A stretch of DNA of 64,000 nt, from assembly GCF_003149185.1 (NCBI RefSeq), contig NZ_QGDO01000002.1:744001-808000 (forward strand). Direction: 5' to 3'. Both the position numbers and the translations under genes were made by a program. The notes under the pieces are model-generated. The model did no database searches, had not been told where the DNA came from, and worked only from the letters and a program-made list of their open reading frames with translations. Below are positions 8,268 through 17,466 of this stretch, piece after piece; position 1 is the stretch's first letter; every line of letters starts with the position of its first letter. Source of the DNA: Sediminitomix flava (lineage in GTDB: Bacteria > Bacteroidota > Bacteroidia > Cytophagales > Flammeovirgaceae).

Positions 8268-9587
8268 TTAGTTTTGAAGATGTATTTGTTCGTATGGTAA
8301 AGCAATTGTAAAAGTGGTGCCTTGCCCTTCTTTACTATCAACCGACACAATACCATCATGCAAGTCTGTAAAATGCTTTACCAATGCCAACCCTATTCCT
8401 GTTCCAGAATGGTTCTTGGCATTGTTTGCTCTAAAAAACGGAGAAAAAAGATTATTAATTTCAGAAGATGGTATTCCGATCCCTTTATCCTGAACATGGA
8501 GTGCGAACTCTTTCTCTCTAAAATCACAAATTACTAAAGGAAACCTGCGTTCTGGATCAAACTTCAAAGCATTGTTTAGCAAGTTGATAATGCACTGCTC
8601 GATAAGAGATGGATCAAAAGCTAATTCACGATATGTTCCTTTTATTTGAAGAGGGACTTTTTGCACTCGATCTTCTACTGGATAAGACTCTATCACCTCT
8701 GTTAAAAAAGTTATTGGGTCTGACTTAATTGGTGAGAATTTGATTTGCTGGGTTTCCATTTTCCCGAAATTAAGAACCTTCTCCATCATCTTCGTAATCC
8801 GAGAAATGGCAACATAAATCTTTTGAAACTGCTTATCGGTTCTCTCTTTTACATTCTCTGGTAGATATTTTTTGACTGTAATATCTACAATCTCAGAAGA
8901 ACTGTGGATAATAGTCATTGGGGTTCTAAACTGATGAGAAACCATAGCTACAAACTTATTTTTCAGTTTATTCAGCTCTCTTTCTTTATCCAAAGCGACT
9001 TGTAGTTCTTTCTCTTTTTTCAGTAATACATTTTGTCTCCTTTCTTCATTCCTTTTGAATAAAAAGACAACCGTAGATGTAAACAGAAGCATTTGTACCC
9101 AATGAATGGTCGCAGAAACCACATCAATTTTAGAAGGTGCTAACCAATGTGAGTAATTCACTTCTAAGTAGATAAATAAGCCTAAATAAAATAAACTACC
9201 CGTTAAAAAAAATGGGTATTGCTTTCGGCTATAAAGATGCATGTCCACTAAAAAAGCAGTCACGAAAGTAAGAGGTAAAGTACCTTTTATTCCTCCATTC
9301 TCCTTCCAATCAAAAAATATCGAAAGTGCTTCTACAAAAGTTAGAATAAAAAGTGATGGTGTATATTTTTTATAGAACCTAGACAAAACATAACCTATTC
9401 CAGATAGTAATGCTTGTAAAGGCATCAGACTTCGGAAAATTTCACTGATCTGATCAACAGGTACTAAAAAATAAGTAAGTGCATTAGCTAATGAAACAAA
9501 GAAAAGAATCCCACTCATCATCTTAAACTCCAACTCTTTTTCTTCATAAGTTCCTATTATGAAACTAAATACATTAATTCTTTTCAT
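8268..9587 (-). CDS. Membrane sensor histidine kinase, array member 1 (3'-most)
   Basis: The 439-residue protein has an N-terminal membrane domain of about six helices (residues ~22-178), a short charged coiled coil (~180-210), a HisKA dimerisation domain with phospho-acceptor His218 in VSHQFRTP, and an HATPase_c domain. N-box (INLLNNALKFDP), G1 (DKGIGIP), F-box (LFSPFFRANN) and G2 (GTGIGLALV) are all intact, so ATP binding should be retained. The residue after the histidine is Gln rather than Glu/Asp. Its start overlaps the end of the upstream kinase gene by 14 bp, indicating translational coupling; it is the last gene of a five-kinase operon. No receiver or output domain is present. The signal sensed is unknown. 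Confidence 0.93.
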   Translation of the reverse strand: MKRINVFSFIIGTYEEKELEFKMMSGILFFVSLANALTYFLVPVDQISEIFRSLMPLQALLSGIGYVLSRFYKKYTPSLFILTFVEALSIFFDWKENGGIKGTLPLTFVTAFLVDMHLYSRKQYPFFLTGSLFYLGLFIYLEVNYSHWLAPSKIDVVSATIHWVQMLLFTSTVVFLFKRNEERRQNVLLKKEKELQVALDKERELNKLKNKFVAMVSHQFRTPMTIIHSSSEIVDITVKKYLPENVKERTDKQFQKIYVAISRITKMMEKVLNFGKMETQQIKFSPIKSDPITFLTEVIESYPVEDRVQKVPLQIKGTYRELAFDPSLIEQCIINLLNNALKFDPERRFPLVICDFREKEFALHVQDKGIGIPSSEINNLFSPFFRANNAKNHSGTGIGLALVKHFTDLHDGIVSVDSKEGQGTTFTIALPYEQIHLQN

Positions 9588-10941
9588 TTGAACTTTGGGT
9601 TAGAGTGGTAAAATTGAGATTAGGTAAATCTGTTGTTGGAAGCGAGACTACAACTTTTGTCCCTTCATTTTCCTTACTCTCTATTGTAATTTTTCCTTTA
9701 TGCAATTCAATCAATAATTGGGTTATCGTTAGACCAATACCTGTTCCTTTTATATTCTTAGCATTTGAAGCCCTAAAAAATGGATCAAATATTCGACTAG
9801 ATTCATTTTGGGGTATTCCAATTCCATTATCAGAAATAATAATATTTAAATTGTCTTCTTTAAAAATGATGGTGATCGCGATAACAGGAAGAGGCTCACT
9901 AAATTTAAGTGCATTTGATAATAGATTTGAGATACAAACTTCCATCAGATTTGGGTCAATTGAAACCTCACACGGAGTTCCTTCAACCTTAAAATTCTCA
10001 AGAGAAAGCGCGTTTTTTAAAGGGTAATTTTTGATGGTTGAAGAGATAAAAGAAACTGCATTTATTTTAGTTGGGAAAAACTCAATTTCTTTATTCTTTA
10101 TCCGATTATAAAAAATCACTCCTTCCATCATGTTGGTTAAAGAATCAATGGCACTGTAGACATTAGAAAACTGCTTTCTACTTCTTTTTTCTTCAAACTC
10201 AGATTTTACTGCTGAAGCGCTTAATTCTAACAATTCGGTAGAACTCCTAATCACAGTCAAAGGTGTTCTGAATTGATGCGAAATCATGGATATAAACTCT
10301 TCTTTTACTTTATTTTGCACTTGTTCTTTCTCTAGAGCATTTGCAAGGGCTTTTTCCTTTTCCAATAATCTCTCTTCCCACTTTTTATATTGATTTTTAA
10401 ATAGAATCAAGATTGAAGTTGTAAAAAAAGACATCATCACCCAATGGACAATTCGTAGCTCTTTAGGTACGACATCTGAGATTCTTATATGTGAGAAATT
10501 AAATTCTAAAAAAATGAAGCAACTTATAATTAAGATTTCTCCTATAATAAGTTGAGAATAGTACTTTCTAGGAAAACATTGGATAAAAACTACTAAATGG
10601 ACGATAAATGAGGTCAACAGAATTCCTTCCACTCCTCCATTCAGATACCAATCCACAAACAATAAAGTTGTTAGTGATGCTGTAAAAACTAATAAAGCAG
10701 TTAAAAATCTATTCTGAAACCTTGATAAATAAAACGCACTTGAAATAAGTACTCCGACAAAAAGTAAAGTATAATATAATGGTGCTGGTAGTATCAATTT
10801 ATCAATCAAAAACCCGCTGAGAATAGTCGCAATACCCCCAATCAATGAAATACCATTTAAAACTCTTTGTTCTAAAGGGTATTTATCGACTTCACCAACA
10901 ATCGATATTTTTTTGAGCGATATGAATAATGACTTAATCAA
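9574..10941 (-). CDS. Membrane sensor histidine kinase, array member 2
   Basis: This 455-residue paralogue of its neighbours shares the cytoplasmic N-terminal motif PLEQRVLNGI, about six membrane helices, the loop WYLNGGVEG, a coiled coil, the HisKA histidine His222 in ISHQFRTP, and HATPase_c boxes SNLLSNALKF, DNGIGIP, DPFFRASN and GTGIGLTI. The acceptor motif again has Gln after His. Codon-level overlaps on both sides (ATGA-type 4-bp overlap with the gene before it, 14 bp with the gene after it) show it is an internal cistron of the operon. The second half contains an unusual F-box (RIFDPFFRA, without the LF pair seen in the other four). Confidence 0.93.
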   Translation of the reverse strand: MIKSLFISLKKISIVGEVDKYPLEQRVLNGISLIGGIATILSGFLIDKLILPAPLYYTLLFVGVLISSAFYLSRFQNRFLTALLVFTASLTTLLFVDWYLNGGVEGILLTSFIVHLVVFIQCFPRKYYSQLIIGEILIISCFIFLEFNFSHIRISDVVPKELRIVHWVMMSFFTTSILILFKNQYKKWEERLLEKEKALANALEKEQVQNKVKEEFISMISHQFRTPLTVIRSSTELLELSASAVKSEFEEKRSRKQFSNVYSAIDSLTNMMEGVIFYNRIKNKEIEFFPTKINAVSFISSTIKNYPLKNALSLENFKVEGTPCEVSIDPNLMEVCISNLLSNALKFSEPLPVIAITIIFKEDNLNIIISDNGIGIPQNESSRIFDPFFRASNAKNIKGTGIGLTITQLLIELHKGKITIESKENEGTKVVVSLPTTDLPNLNFTTLTQSSNEKN

Positions 10942-12302
10942 ACAGTAGACGAATCTTGATGGTATTCTGAGGTATTCTTATGAGGTACTAATTGATAAGG
11001 CAGAAAAATATTAAAACGACAACCTTTATACTCTTCACTTTCTACAAAAATTCTACCTCCGTGCATTTCAATAAATTGTTTCACCACAGAAAGTCCAATA
11101 CCTGTTCCTTTAATATTTGCGACATTCTGTGCTCTATAAAATGGTAAAAAAAGCTTCTCTTGAGCCTCTTTAGGAATACCTAAACCTTCATCTGTTACTG
11201 AAATCAGTACATGTTCCTTCTTAAAATCAAGAATAATTTCAGGAAACCTCTTCTGAGGGTCATACTTAATGGCATTCGAAATCAAGTTTGAAATACTATG
11301 ATCAATTAAATTTTTGTCTAACAACAACTGTTTAGGCTCTCCTACTACTTTAAGTTTCTTTATTTCTGATTGGTACTCAAGAGGGTACTTTTCAATCAAA
11401 CCTTCCAACAATTTTACCAAGTCTGTTTCCACAGGTTTAAACTGTACACCATCAGATTCAACCTGTCCAAAAGCCAATACCCTTTCCATCATTGTAGTCA
11501 CATTTTTAATGGATTCATGTATCCGATTGAACTGTTTATCGACTTTCCCCTTTTCTCTTTCAGCTAACTTATTTGCCGTATATAATTCAATCAATTCAGT
11601 TGAACTTGTAATCGCAGTCAGAGGTGTTCTAAACTGATGCGAAACCATAGATATAAATTGACTTTTAAGCGTATTCAACTCTTTTTCTTTCGCCAATGCT
11701 TTTGCTAATTTTTCATCTTTTTCTTTTAGTGCGATTTCCCACTTTTCATACTGTGTTCTAAACAGAATCAAGATAAAAGAAGTGAAAATCGTCATCATGA
11801 TCCAATGTACCACTCTTAAAGAGATACTTACTTCTGTGGTACTTCTGAGGTGAGAGAAATTAAATTCTAAAAACAAGAATGATAAAAAAATGAAGATTGC
11901 CCCTATGATGATATGAAGGTAGAAACGCTTGGGAAAACACTGTAAGCTAATGACCAAAACGACGATGTAGGAAATAGGTAACATCTCTCTCAACCCGCCA
12001 TTCTGAAACCAATCACTAAACAACATCACTACCTCTGAAAAAGTAAAAGCTAACAATGCAATATAGTATTTGCCATAAAATCGAGATAAAAAATACCCTA
12101 AAGCACTGGCTATTCCATTAAGAAACATGGCATATTGAAAAGCTTTTGGTAGGTCTTCCTCATTCATACCAAAAGCACTTCCCAAAGTACCAATACCTCC
12201 AATTAATAAAATTCCATGAAGTACACGTTGTTCTAAAGAGAATTTATGTACTTCACCTACAATAGATAATTTTTTGAATGATATGAGTTTCTTAAGAATC
12301 AC
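10938..12302 (-). CDS. Membrane sensor histidine kinase, array member 3
   Basis: This is a 454-residue kinase with the same plan: SLEQRVLHGI, roughly six membrane helices, WFQNGGLRE loop, coiled coil with KEKELNTLKSQF, His222 in VSHQFRTPLT, then N-box SNLISNAIKYDP, G1 DEGLGIP, F-box LFLPFYRAQN and G2 GTGIGLSVV. It closely resembles members 2 and 4, which supports local duplication. It overlaps the next gene by 4 bp and is separated from the preceding kinase by 17 bp. No periplasmic sensor domain is obvious, so sensing is probably through the membrane helices or their short loops. Confidence 0.93.
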   Translation of the reverse strand: MILKKLISFKKLSIVGEVHKFSLEQRVLHGILLIGGIGTLGSAFGMNEEDLPKAFQYAMFLNGIASALGYFLSRFYGKYYIALLAFTFSEVVMLFSDWFQNGGLREMLPISYIVVLVISLQCFPKRFYLHIIIGAIFIFLSFLFLEFNFSHLRSTTEVSISLRVVHWIMMTIFTSFILILFRTQYEKWEIALKEKDEKLAKALAKEKELNTLKSQFISMVSHQFRTPLTAITSSTELIELYTANKLAEREKGKVDKQFNRIHESIKNVTTMMERVLAFGQVESDGVQFKPVETDLVKLLEGLIEKYPLEYQSEIKKLKVVGEPKQLLLDKNLIDHSISNLISNAIKYDPQKRFPEIILDFKKEHVLISVTDEGLGIPKEAQEKLFLPFYRAQNVANIKGTGIGLSVVKQFIEMHGGRIFVESEEYKGCRFNIFLPYQLVPHKNTSEYHQDSSTV

Positions 12303-12319
12303 TTTATATACTTTGGGTT

Positions 12320-13669
12320 CTAGCTTGATTGAGAAATTGGTAGTTTCTTAATGGGTTTTAAGGGTAAATTTATGTAGAAACAACTCCCCTCATTTTCTTC
12401 GCTTTCTACGCTAATTGTTCCTTGATGTAATTCTACAAAACGCTTCACCACAGATAACCCGACACCCGTTCCTTTGATATTAGATACATTATTTGCCCTA
12501 AAAAAGGGTGAAAACAGCTTTTCCTGTTCTTCTTTCGGGATTCCGATACCTCTATCTTTTATAGCTATAATGACTTGTTCTTCTTGAAAATCAATAGAAA
12601 CATCGGGTGTTCTGTGCTGAGGGTCATATTTAATAGCATTAGAAATCAAGTTATCAATGCTATGCTCCATTAGATTCTGGTCAAATAAAATATTTTGAGA
12701 TGTACCTAGTACTTTAAGTTTTAGGTCTTGGTACTTACCTTTTGATTGATATTTACCTATTATTTTATTTAACGTCTGAACAAGGTCTTGAGATGATGGC
12801 TTGAACTGTACCTGCCCTGATTCTATTTTTCCTTGATCCAAAATTCGTTCCATCATACTCGTTACCAAATCTATAGCATCATAAATTTGATTAAACTGTT
12901 TATCTAAACGATTCTTATCTTCTTCTTTTAGTTTCTTCGCTGTTTGTAAAGCAATAAGCTGGGCTGAACTCTGAATAATGGTCATTGGTGTTCTAAACTG
13001 ATGAGAAACTATTGAGATGAATTGATTCTTTATAGCATTCAGTTCTTTTTCTTTTTCAAGTGCTAGCGCAAGTTTCTTCTCCTTTTCTAAAGTTTCTTTC
13101 TCCCACTTTTTATACTGAGACTTAAACAGAAGTAAAATTGAAAATGAAAACGTGATCATCATTCCAAAATTAAAAATGAGTAACGCTGTTGTTACTTCCC
13201 TTCCGTATAGTAAATGCGTAAAATGAAGTTCAAGAATCACATAAGCCAGAAATAAGACGATAGCACCGACAATCAGATGACGAATATAGTGAGATGGATA
13301 AAATTGTACATTCATCATCAAAACCACGATAAAGCATATAGGCACAACCCCTCTCAAGCCTCCGTTCTCAAACCAAGCAAGAGTTATAATACTGATCTGA
13401 ACTCCTGTCAAGAGTATCAAGGCTAGTAAAAATTTATCCCAGAACCTTGAAGCAATATATCCTAAAACACAGATGGTTCCAGTGACATACAGCGCCAAAC
13501 TAAAAGTGCTTGACATCCCTCCTTCTGGTAGGACTAATGGCGTCATTATATTTCCAGAACCACTTAGTATGAGTATTCCATTTAGAACTCTCTGTTCTAA
13601 GGGTAAATCATTTAAACCTCCGAAAATTGACTCTTTCGAAAATGATATGTGCTTTATGTTTTTTAGCAA
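12320..13669 (-). CDS. Membrane sensor histidine kinase, array member 4
   Basis: This is a 449-residue kinase with PLEQRVLNGI, six predicted helices, WFENGGLRG loop, coiled coil (KEKKLALALEKEKELNAIKNQF), His223 in VSHQFRTPMT, and HATPase_c boxes DNLISNAIKYDPQHR, DRGIGIP, LFSPFFRANN and GTGVGLSVV. It shares the Gln after the acceptor His with the other members. It follows the first kinase of the operon after 12 bp. No receiver domain. Function inferred as a kinase feeding an unlinked response regulator or acting in heterodimers with the neighbouring paralogues. Confidence 0.93.
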   Translation of the reverse strand: MLKNIKHISFSKESIFGGLNDLPLEQRVLNGILILSGSGNIMTPLVLPEGGMSSTFSLALYVTGTICVLGYIASRFWDKFLLALILLTGVQISIITLAWFENGGLRGVVPICFIVVLMMNVQFYPSHYIRHLIVGAIVLFLAYVILELHFTHLLYGREVTTALLIFNFGMMITFSFSILLLFKSQYKKWEKETLEKEKKLALALEKEKELNAIKNQFISIVSHQFRTPMTIIQSSAQLIALQTAKKLKEEDKNRLDKQFNQIYDAIDLVTSMMERILDQGKIESGQVQFKPSSQDLVQTLNKIIGKYQSKGKYQDLKLKVLGTSQNILFDQNLMEHSIDNLISNAIKYDPQHRTPDVSIDFQEEQVIIAIKDRGIGIPKEEQEKLFSPFFRANNVSNIKGTGVGLSVVKRFVELHQGTISVESEENEGSCFYINLPLKPIKKLPISQSS

Positions 13670-13681
13670 GATAACTGATTC

Positions 13682-15013
13682 TTAAGCTTCAACTTTCTTT
13701 GATTCTATGGACGATCTATAGGGTAATTTGATGGTAAACTCACTCCCTTCATTCACCTTACTCCTAATTAAGATTTTCCCACCATGTAGCTCTATGAAAT
13801 GCTTTACCACAGCCAAACCAATACCTGTTCCTTTATATGTCCCTACATTTTTAGCTCTATGGAAAGGGGTAAATAACTTTTCCTGATCATCTTCAGGAAT
13901 GCCTATCCCTTTATCTATCACAGATAATTCCAGATGTTCATCTTGGAAGTTTATAATGATTTGTGGAAAGCGACTCTGCGTATCATACTTTATTGCATTT
14001 GAAATAAGGTTTGAAACACTATGTTCTATTAGGTTTTTATCAATGTTGACTTGAATAGGATCTCCCTTAACAATTAGCGCTTGTTTATGAATATCCGAGC
14101 TTAAGGGATACCTTAAAATCAACTGTTCTAAAAGCCCCACCAAATCTTCTTTCGTTGGTCTAAAGTTTATTTTATTCGACTCTACTTCTCCAAAAGCTAG
14201 CACACGTTCCATCATAGTCGTTATGCCATCTATCGAATCATAAATCCTGTGAAACTGCTTATTGACTTTCTCCTTATCATTTATGGATAACTTTTGAGCA
14301 GTGTGTAACTCAATCAATTCTGTAGAACTATGAATAACAGTCATTGGGGTTCTGAACTGATGTGAAACCATGGAAATAAACTGATTCTTTAAACCATTCA
14401 ATTCCTTCTCTTTCAAATAAGCCTCTTTCAATTCTTCCTTCTGTTTAGTCAATAATATTTGAGCTTTATCATATTCATTTCGGAATAAAATGAGTACTGA
14501 TAAGCTGAATATTATCATGATAAGCCAATGAACGATGTGTGTATATTTTGAAATATTACTGTAAACAATGACCTCAGGAAATGTTAGTTCTAAAAAAACA
14601 AATAGCATAAAAAGTAAGCCACCAACTAACAGTACATGATTGGAATATTTTCTAGGAAAAAGGTGATAATCCAAAATTAAAAATGTAACGAATGACAAAG
14701 TTAACGTCCCGCTTACACCACTATTATCTTTCCACTCAAAAAGAAGTATTGATACTTGCATCAGAACATATAAAAATAGTCCTATCACAAACTTCTGATA
14801 CACTCGAGTACAGATATACCCAACTAAAGATAGAAAGACATAAAATGAAAGAAGGTTTATAAAACTAGAGGACAAATCTCCAATTGATAAAAAAATGACA
14901 GCAATTAAATCTCCAACCATAGCCCCAAAAAAGACACCATTCAACATTCTCTGAGCGAGCGTCAATGTTTGAGAATCACCAATAAGTTGAATTGCTATTT
15001 TTTTGAGTAACAT
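13682..15013 (-). CDS. Membrane sensor histidine kinase, array member 5 (first in operon)
   Basis: This is the promoter-proximal kinase of the array, 443 residues. It is the most divergent at the N terminus (TLAQRMLNGV instead of the LEQRVLNGI of members 2-4; loop WKDNSGVSG instead of NGG), but keeps six predicted helices, a coiled coil, His218 in VSHQFRTPMT, N-box SNLISNAIKYDT, G1 DKGIGIP, F-box LFTPFHRAKN and G2 GTGIGLAVV. The roughly 140 bp upstream, between its ATG and the terminator of the GreA-like gene, should hold the operon promoter. Confidence 0.93.
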   Translation of the reverse strand: MLLKKIAIQLIGDSQTLTLAQRMLNGVFFGAMVGDLIAVIFLSIGDLSSSFINLLSFYVFLSLVGYICTRVYQKFVIGLFLYVLMQVSILLFEWKDNSGVSGTLTLSFVTFLILDYHLFPRKYSNHVLLVGGLLFMLFVFLELTFPEVIVYSNISKYTHIVHWLIMIIFSLSVLILFRNEYDKAQILLTKQKEELKEAYLKEKELNGLKNQFISMVSHQFRTPMTVIHSSTELIELHTAQKLSINDKEKVNKQFHRIYDSIDGITTMMERVLAFGEVESNKINFRPTKEDLVGLLEQLILRYPLSSDIHKQALIVKGDPIQVNIDKNLIEHSVSNLISNAIKYDTQSRFPQIIINFQDEHLELSVIDKGIGIPEDDQEKLFTPFHRAKNVGTYKGTGIGLAVVKHFIELHGGKILIRSKVNEGSEFTIKLPYRSSIESKKVEA

Positions 15014-15155
15014 ATAAACTTTTTGAATAGTCAGATATAGTTAATGTACCAAATCTCAGCTATTTGAAGTAAAATTTGCTATTCGAAAACTCTAGACTTA
15101 CAACATTCTCCTTCTACAGTGCAAACCTATTCTGTTTATAGAAAAAGAAATAAAA

Positions 15156-15183
15156 AAAGCAGCCTGATTTCTCAAGCTGCTTT
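15156..15183 (-). terminator. Intrinsic terminator of the GreA-like gene
   Basis: An 8-bp stem (AAAGCAGC/GCTGCTTT) with a 12-nt loop is followed on the minus strand by a run of seven T. It separates the GreA-like gene from the kinase operon that lies in the same orientation. Confidence 0.8.
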
Positions 15184-15242
15184 CCTACATTTTCCATCAC
15201 AAAGAATGTAACAATATTTAGATCTAGCATCTAAAAATGCTA

Positions 15243-15701
15243 TTAAAAGACTTCGTTTATAGTAAAATTCTGTTTATTAAAATCAAAAGATTCTCCTACC
15301 GATTTCCCTAACAAAACTTTCGCGATTGGAGCTTTTGGTGAAATCACAAAATAAGTATCCCCCTCAAACTCTACAGGTCCAACATGAATAGCTATAAAGA
15401 AATTTCCATGAGAAGTCTTAACTATAGCTCCTTTTCTGATGATTGTCTGTTCATCTTGAATATTAAGCTGTAATAAGTCTTTTTTTGTTTCCAACAACTC
15501 ATTCAACTGCTCTGCATTCAACTCCCTCGTGATATGACTCATCGCACGGCTCGTATCGTGCTTATCTCCAGCAGTACTACGTTCTTCTGCATTGGCTGAA
15601 GCCTGTGCACTTTCCATTGCTTGCTGTGCATGAGCGATACGTTGCTCATGAATCTCTAAACACTTCTCTAGTATTTCTTGTTTAATAGCTGTCGAATCCA
15701 T
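15243..15701 (-). CDS. GreA/GreB-family transcription elongation factor-like protein
   Basis: This 152-residue protein has a helical N terminus (about 1-75) with the coiled-coil type pattern and the DKHDTSRAM segment, and a C-terminal FKBP-like domain seen in GreA (SPKAPIAKVLLGKSVGESFDF). It matches a Bacteroidota group often misannotated as an acyl carrier synthase. The acidic coiled-coil tip typical of true GreA (paired acidic residues that direct transcript cleavage) is not obvious, so it could be a Gre-related RNA polymerase secondary-channel binder with another role. It is divergent from the precorrin-2 dehydrogenase gene and ends at its own terminator. Confidence 0.8.
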   Translation of the reverse strand: MDSTAIKQEILEKCLEIHEQRIAHAQQAMESAQASANAEERSTAGDKHDTSRAMSHITRELNAEQLNELLETKKDLLQLNIQDEQTIIRKGAIVKTSHGNFFIAIHVGPVEFEGDTYFVISPKAPIAKVLLGKSVGESFDFNKQNFTINEVF

Positions 15702-15751
15702 CTTATATTTATGTAATCCAATTAATTGATTACAAAGTTACAGTTTATTTC

Positions 15752-16348
15752 ATGGAACAGAATCCTTTATACCCAGTTTTTCTAAAATTAGACCGTCTCA
15801 AAATGTTAATCATTGGAGCTGGAGTTGTCGGTCATGAAAAACTTTTTTTCATTCTCAAAAACAGCCCCAATCCAAATATCAAAATAGTTTCTAAAGAAGT
15901 AAGCACCGATGTTACCGATCTTATTGCTGAAAAAAAAGTAGCTATTGAGGTTGAAGAAAGGGCTTGGGAAGAAAAAGATATTCAAGAAGCTCAGATCATT
16001 TTGGCAGCTACAAACGATAGGGCTACAAACCTTGAAATTTATGAGGTAGCCAAAAAGTATGACAAAATCATCAATGTAGCAGATACACCTGACCTATGTG
16101 ATTTCTACTTAGGTTCTGTGGTTACTAGAGGTAACTTGAAAGTAGGTATTTCTACAAATGGAAAGTCGCCAACTTTTGCCAAACGTTTGAGAGAAATCTT
16201 GGAAGAAGGATTACCGCATGAAACCAATGAATTATTAGATCATTTGGAGTACTTCCGTAATCAGCTTAGAGGAGATTTTGAACACAAGGTGAAAGAATTA
16301 AATGAATTGACTGCGAGTTTGAAACTCAAAAATAAAGATAAAGAGTAA
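15752..16348 (+). CDS. Precorrin-2 dehydrogenase / sirohydrochlorin ferrochelatase (CysG N-terminal, Met8-like)
   Basis: The 198-residue protein performs NAD-dependent oxidation of precorrin-2 to sirohydrochlorin and possibly iron insertion to sirohaem. It opens with YPVFLKLDRLKMLIIGAGVVGHEK, a Rossmann motif, and carries the family marks ILAATNDRATN, INVADTPDLCDFYLGSVVTRGNLKVGISTNGKSPTFAKRLRE. The methyltransferase half of CysG is absent, as usual for the stand-alone type. Sirohaem would serve assimilatory sulfite or nitrite reductases; no such reductase is in the window (NrfA uses c-type haem). The start gives the conserved N terminus. It is followed after 107 bp by the Msr gene. Confidence 0.9.
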   Translation: MEQNPLYPVFLKLDRLKMLIIGAGVVGHEKLFFILKNSPNPNIKIVSKEVSTDVTDLIAEKKVAIEVEERAWEEKDIQEAQIILAATNDRATNLEIYEVAKKYDKIINVADTPDLCDFYLGSVVTRGNLKVGISTNGKSPTFAKRLREILEEGLPHETNELLDHLEYFRNQLRGDFEHKVKELNELTASLKLKNKDKE

Positions 16349-16455
16349 TTCACACTTCGTTAAATAATAATAAATAACGCCAAAGCTACTTAGACTGAAT
16401 ATCAATTCACTGAATATGACGTATGCCTAAGCAAAAGCACCAAAAATCAACTGCT

Positions 16456-17403
16456 ATGCAAAAAATAATATTTTTTCTCATGTTGTTGCTTCCTGTCATA
16501 GGCTGTTCACAGAATACAAGCACTAAAAATGATTCGAAAGCCATGAGTCAAAAAGAATTCAACAAACTAACTCCCTTTGAAGAATATGTAATTGTGAACA
16601 AAGGGACGGAACGTCCATTCACAGGGCGTTTCAACGAGCATTTTGAAACAGGAGTCTACACCTGTAAACGTTGTGATACACCACTTTACAAATCAGAGGA
16701 TAAGTTTGCTTCTCATTGTGGATGGCCAAGCTTTGACGATGAAATTGAAGGTGCAGTACGTAGAGAAACAGATGCAGATGGTAGAAGAACCGAGATTCTC
16801 TGTAATTCTTGTGGCGCACACCTAGGGCATGTTTTTGAAGGTGAAAGACTTACTGACAAAAACGTAAGACACTGTGTCAATTCAGTATCAATGAACTTTA
16901 TCCCTGCCAAAGCAGCGGAAACAACAAAAGAAGCCATTTTTGCATCGGGCTGCTTTTGGGGTACTGAATACTACTTATCAAGAGTAAAAGGAGTAAAATC
17001 GACCACTGTAGGCTACACAGGCGGAACAACCGATAACCCGAGCTACAAAGAAGTTTGTTCGGGGAATACAGGACATGCGGAAGCCATCAAAATTGAATAC
17101 GATCCAAATTTGATTAGCTATGAAATGCTTGCAAAACTCTTCTTCGAAACACATGACCCGACGCAACTTAACCGTCAAGGGCCAGATATCGGGACACAGT
17201 ATCGTTCGGCAATATTCTACCAAACAGAACAAGAAAAGGACACTGCAGTCACGCTCATTGCTCAATTGAAAGCCAAAGGTTATGATGTAGTCACTGAAGT
17301 TTCAGAGTTCGATAAATTCTGGCCTGCAGAGAACTATCATCAAGATTATTATGAAGGCACAGGGGGCACTCCTTACTGTCACAAATACGAAGAAAAGTTT
17401 TAA
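16456..17403 (+). CDS. MsrB-MsrA bifunctional methionine sulfoxide reductase lipoprotein
   Basis: This protein reduces both R- and S-methionine sulfoxide in proteins. Domain order is MsrB first (about 35-150) and MsrA second (about 155-315), the Bacteroidota arrangement, reversed relative to Neisseria PilB. MsrB has zinc cysteines Cys70, Cys73, Cys116 and Cys119 and catalytic Cys140 in RHCVNSVSM; MsrA has catalytic Cys166 in ASGCFWGTEYY. The ATG used here gives a lipoprotein signal with lipobox PVIGC (Cys17), indicating an exported envelope repair enzyme; a start eleven codons upstream would spoil the signal. Electron supply could come from thioredoxin-fold envelope proteins such as the two lipoproteins encoded about 7 kb away (inference). 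A strong terminator follows. Confidence 0.94.
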   Translation: MQKIIFFLMLLLPVIGCSQNTSTKNDSKAMSQKEFNKLTPFEEYVIVNKGTERPFTGRFNEHFETGVYTCKRCDTPLYKSEDKFASHCGWPSFDDEIEGAVRRETDADGRRTEILCNSCGAHLGHVFEGERLTDKNVRHCVNSVSMNFIPAKAAETTKEAIFASGCFWGTEYYLSRVKGVKSTTVGYTGGTTDNPSYKEVCSGNTGHAEAIKIEYDPNLISYEMLAKLFFETHDPTQLNRQGPDIGTQYRSAIFYQTEQEKDTAVTLIAQLKAKGYDVVTEVSEFDKFWPAENYHQDYYEGTGGTPYCHKYEEKF

Positions 17404-17431
17404 GGTCTGAATTAGAAATTCAGTAAGAAAT

Positions 17432-17466
17432 AAGGATAGCTAAAGTTATAGTTATCCTTTTTTTAT
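17432..17466 (+). terminator. Intrinsic terminator after msrB-msrA
   Basis: An 11-bp stem with one G-T pair (AAGGATAGCTA/TAGTTATCCTT) and a 6-nt loop is followed by a run of T. Confidence 0.88.

Noticed and set aside
9605-10027. 140-codon plus-strand frame opposite kinase member 2
   Set aside because: It is fully contained in a confident kinase gene and has no recognisable domain; similar shadows occur opposite the other kinases.
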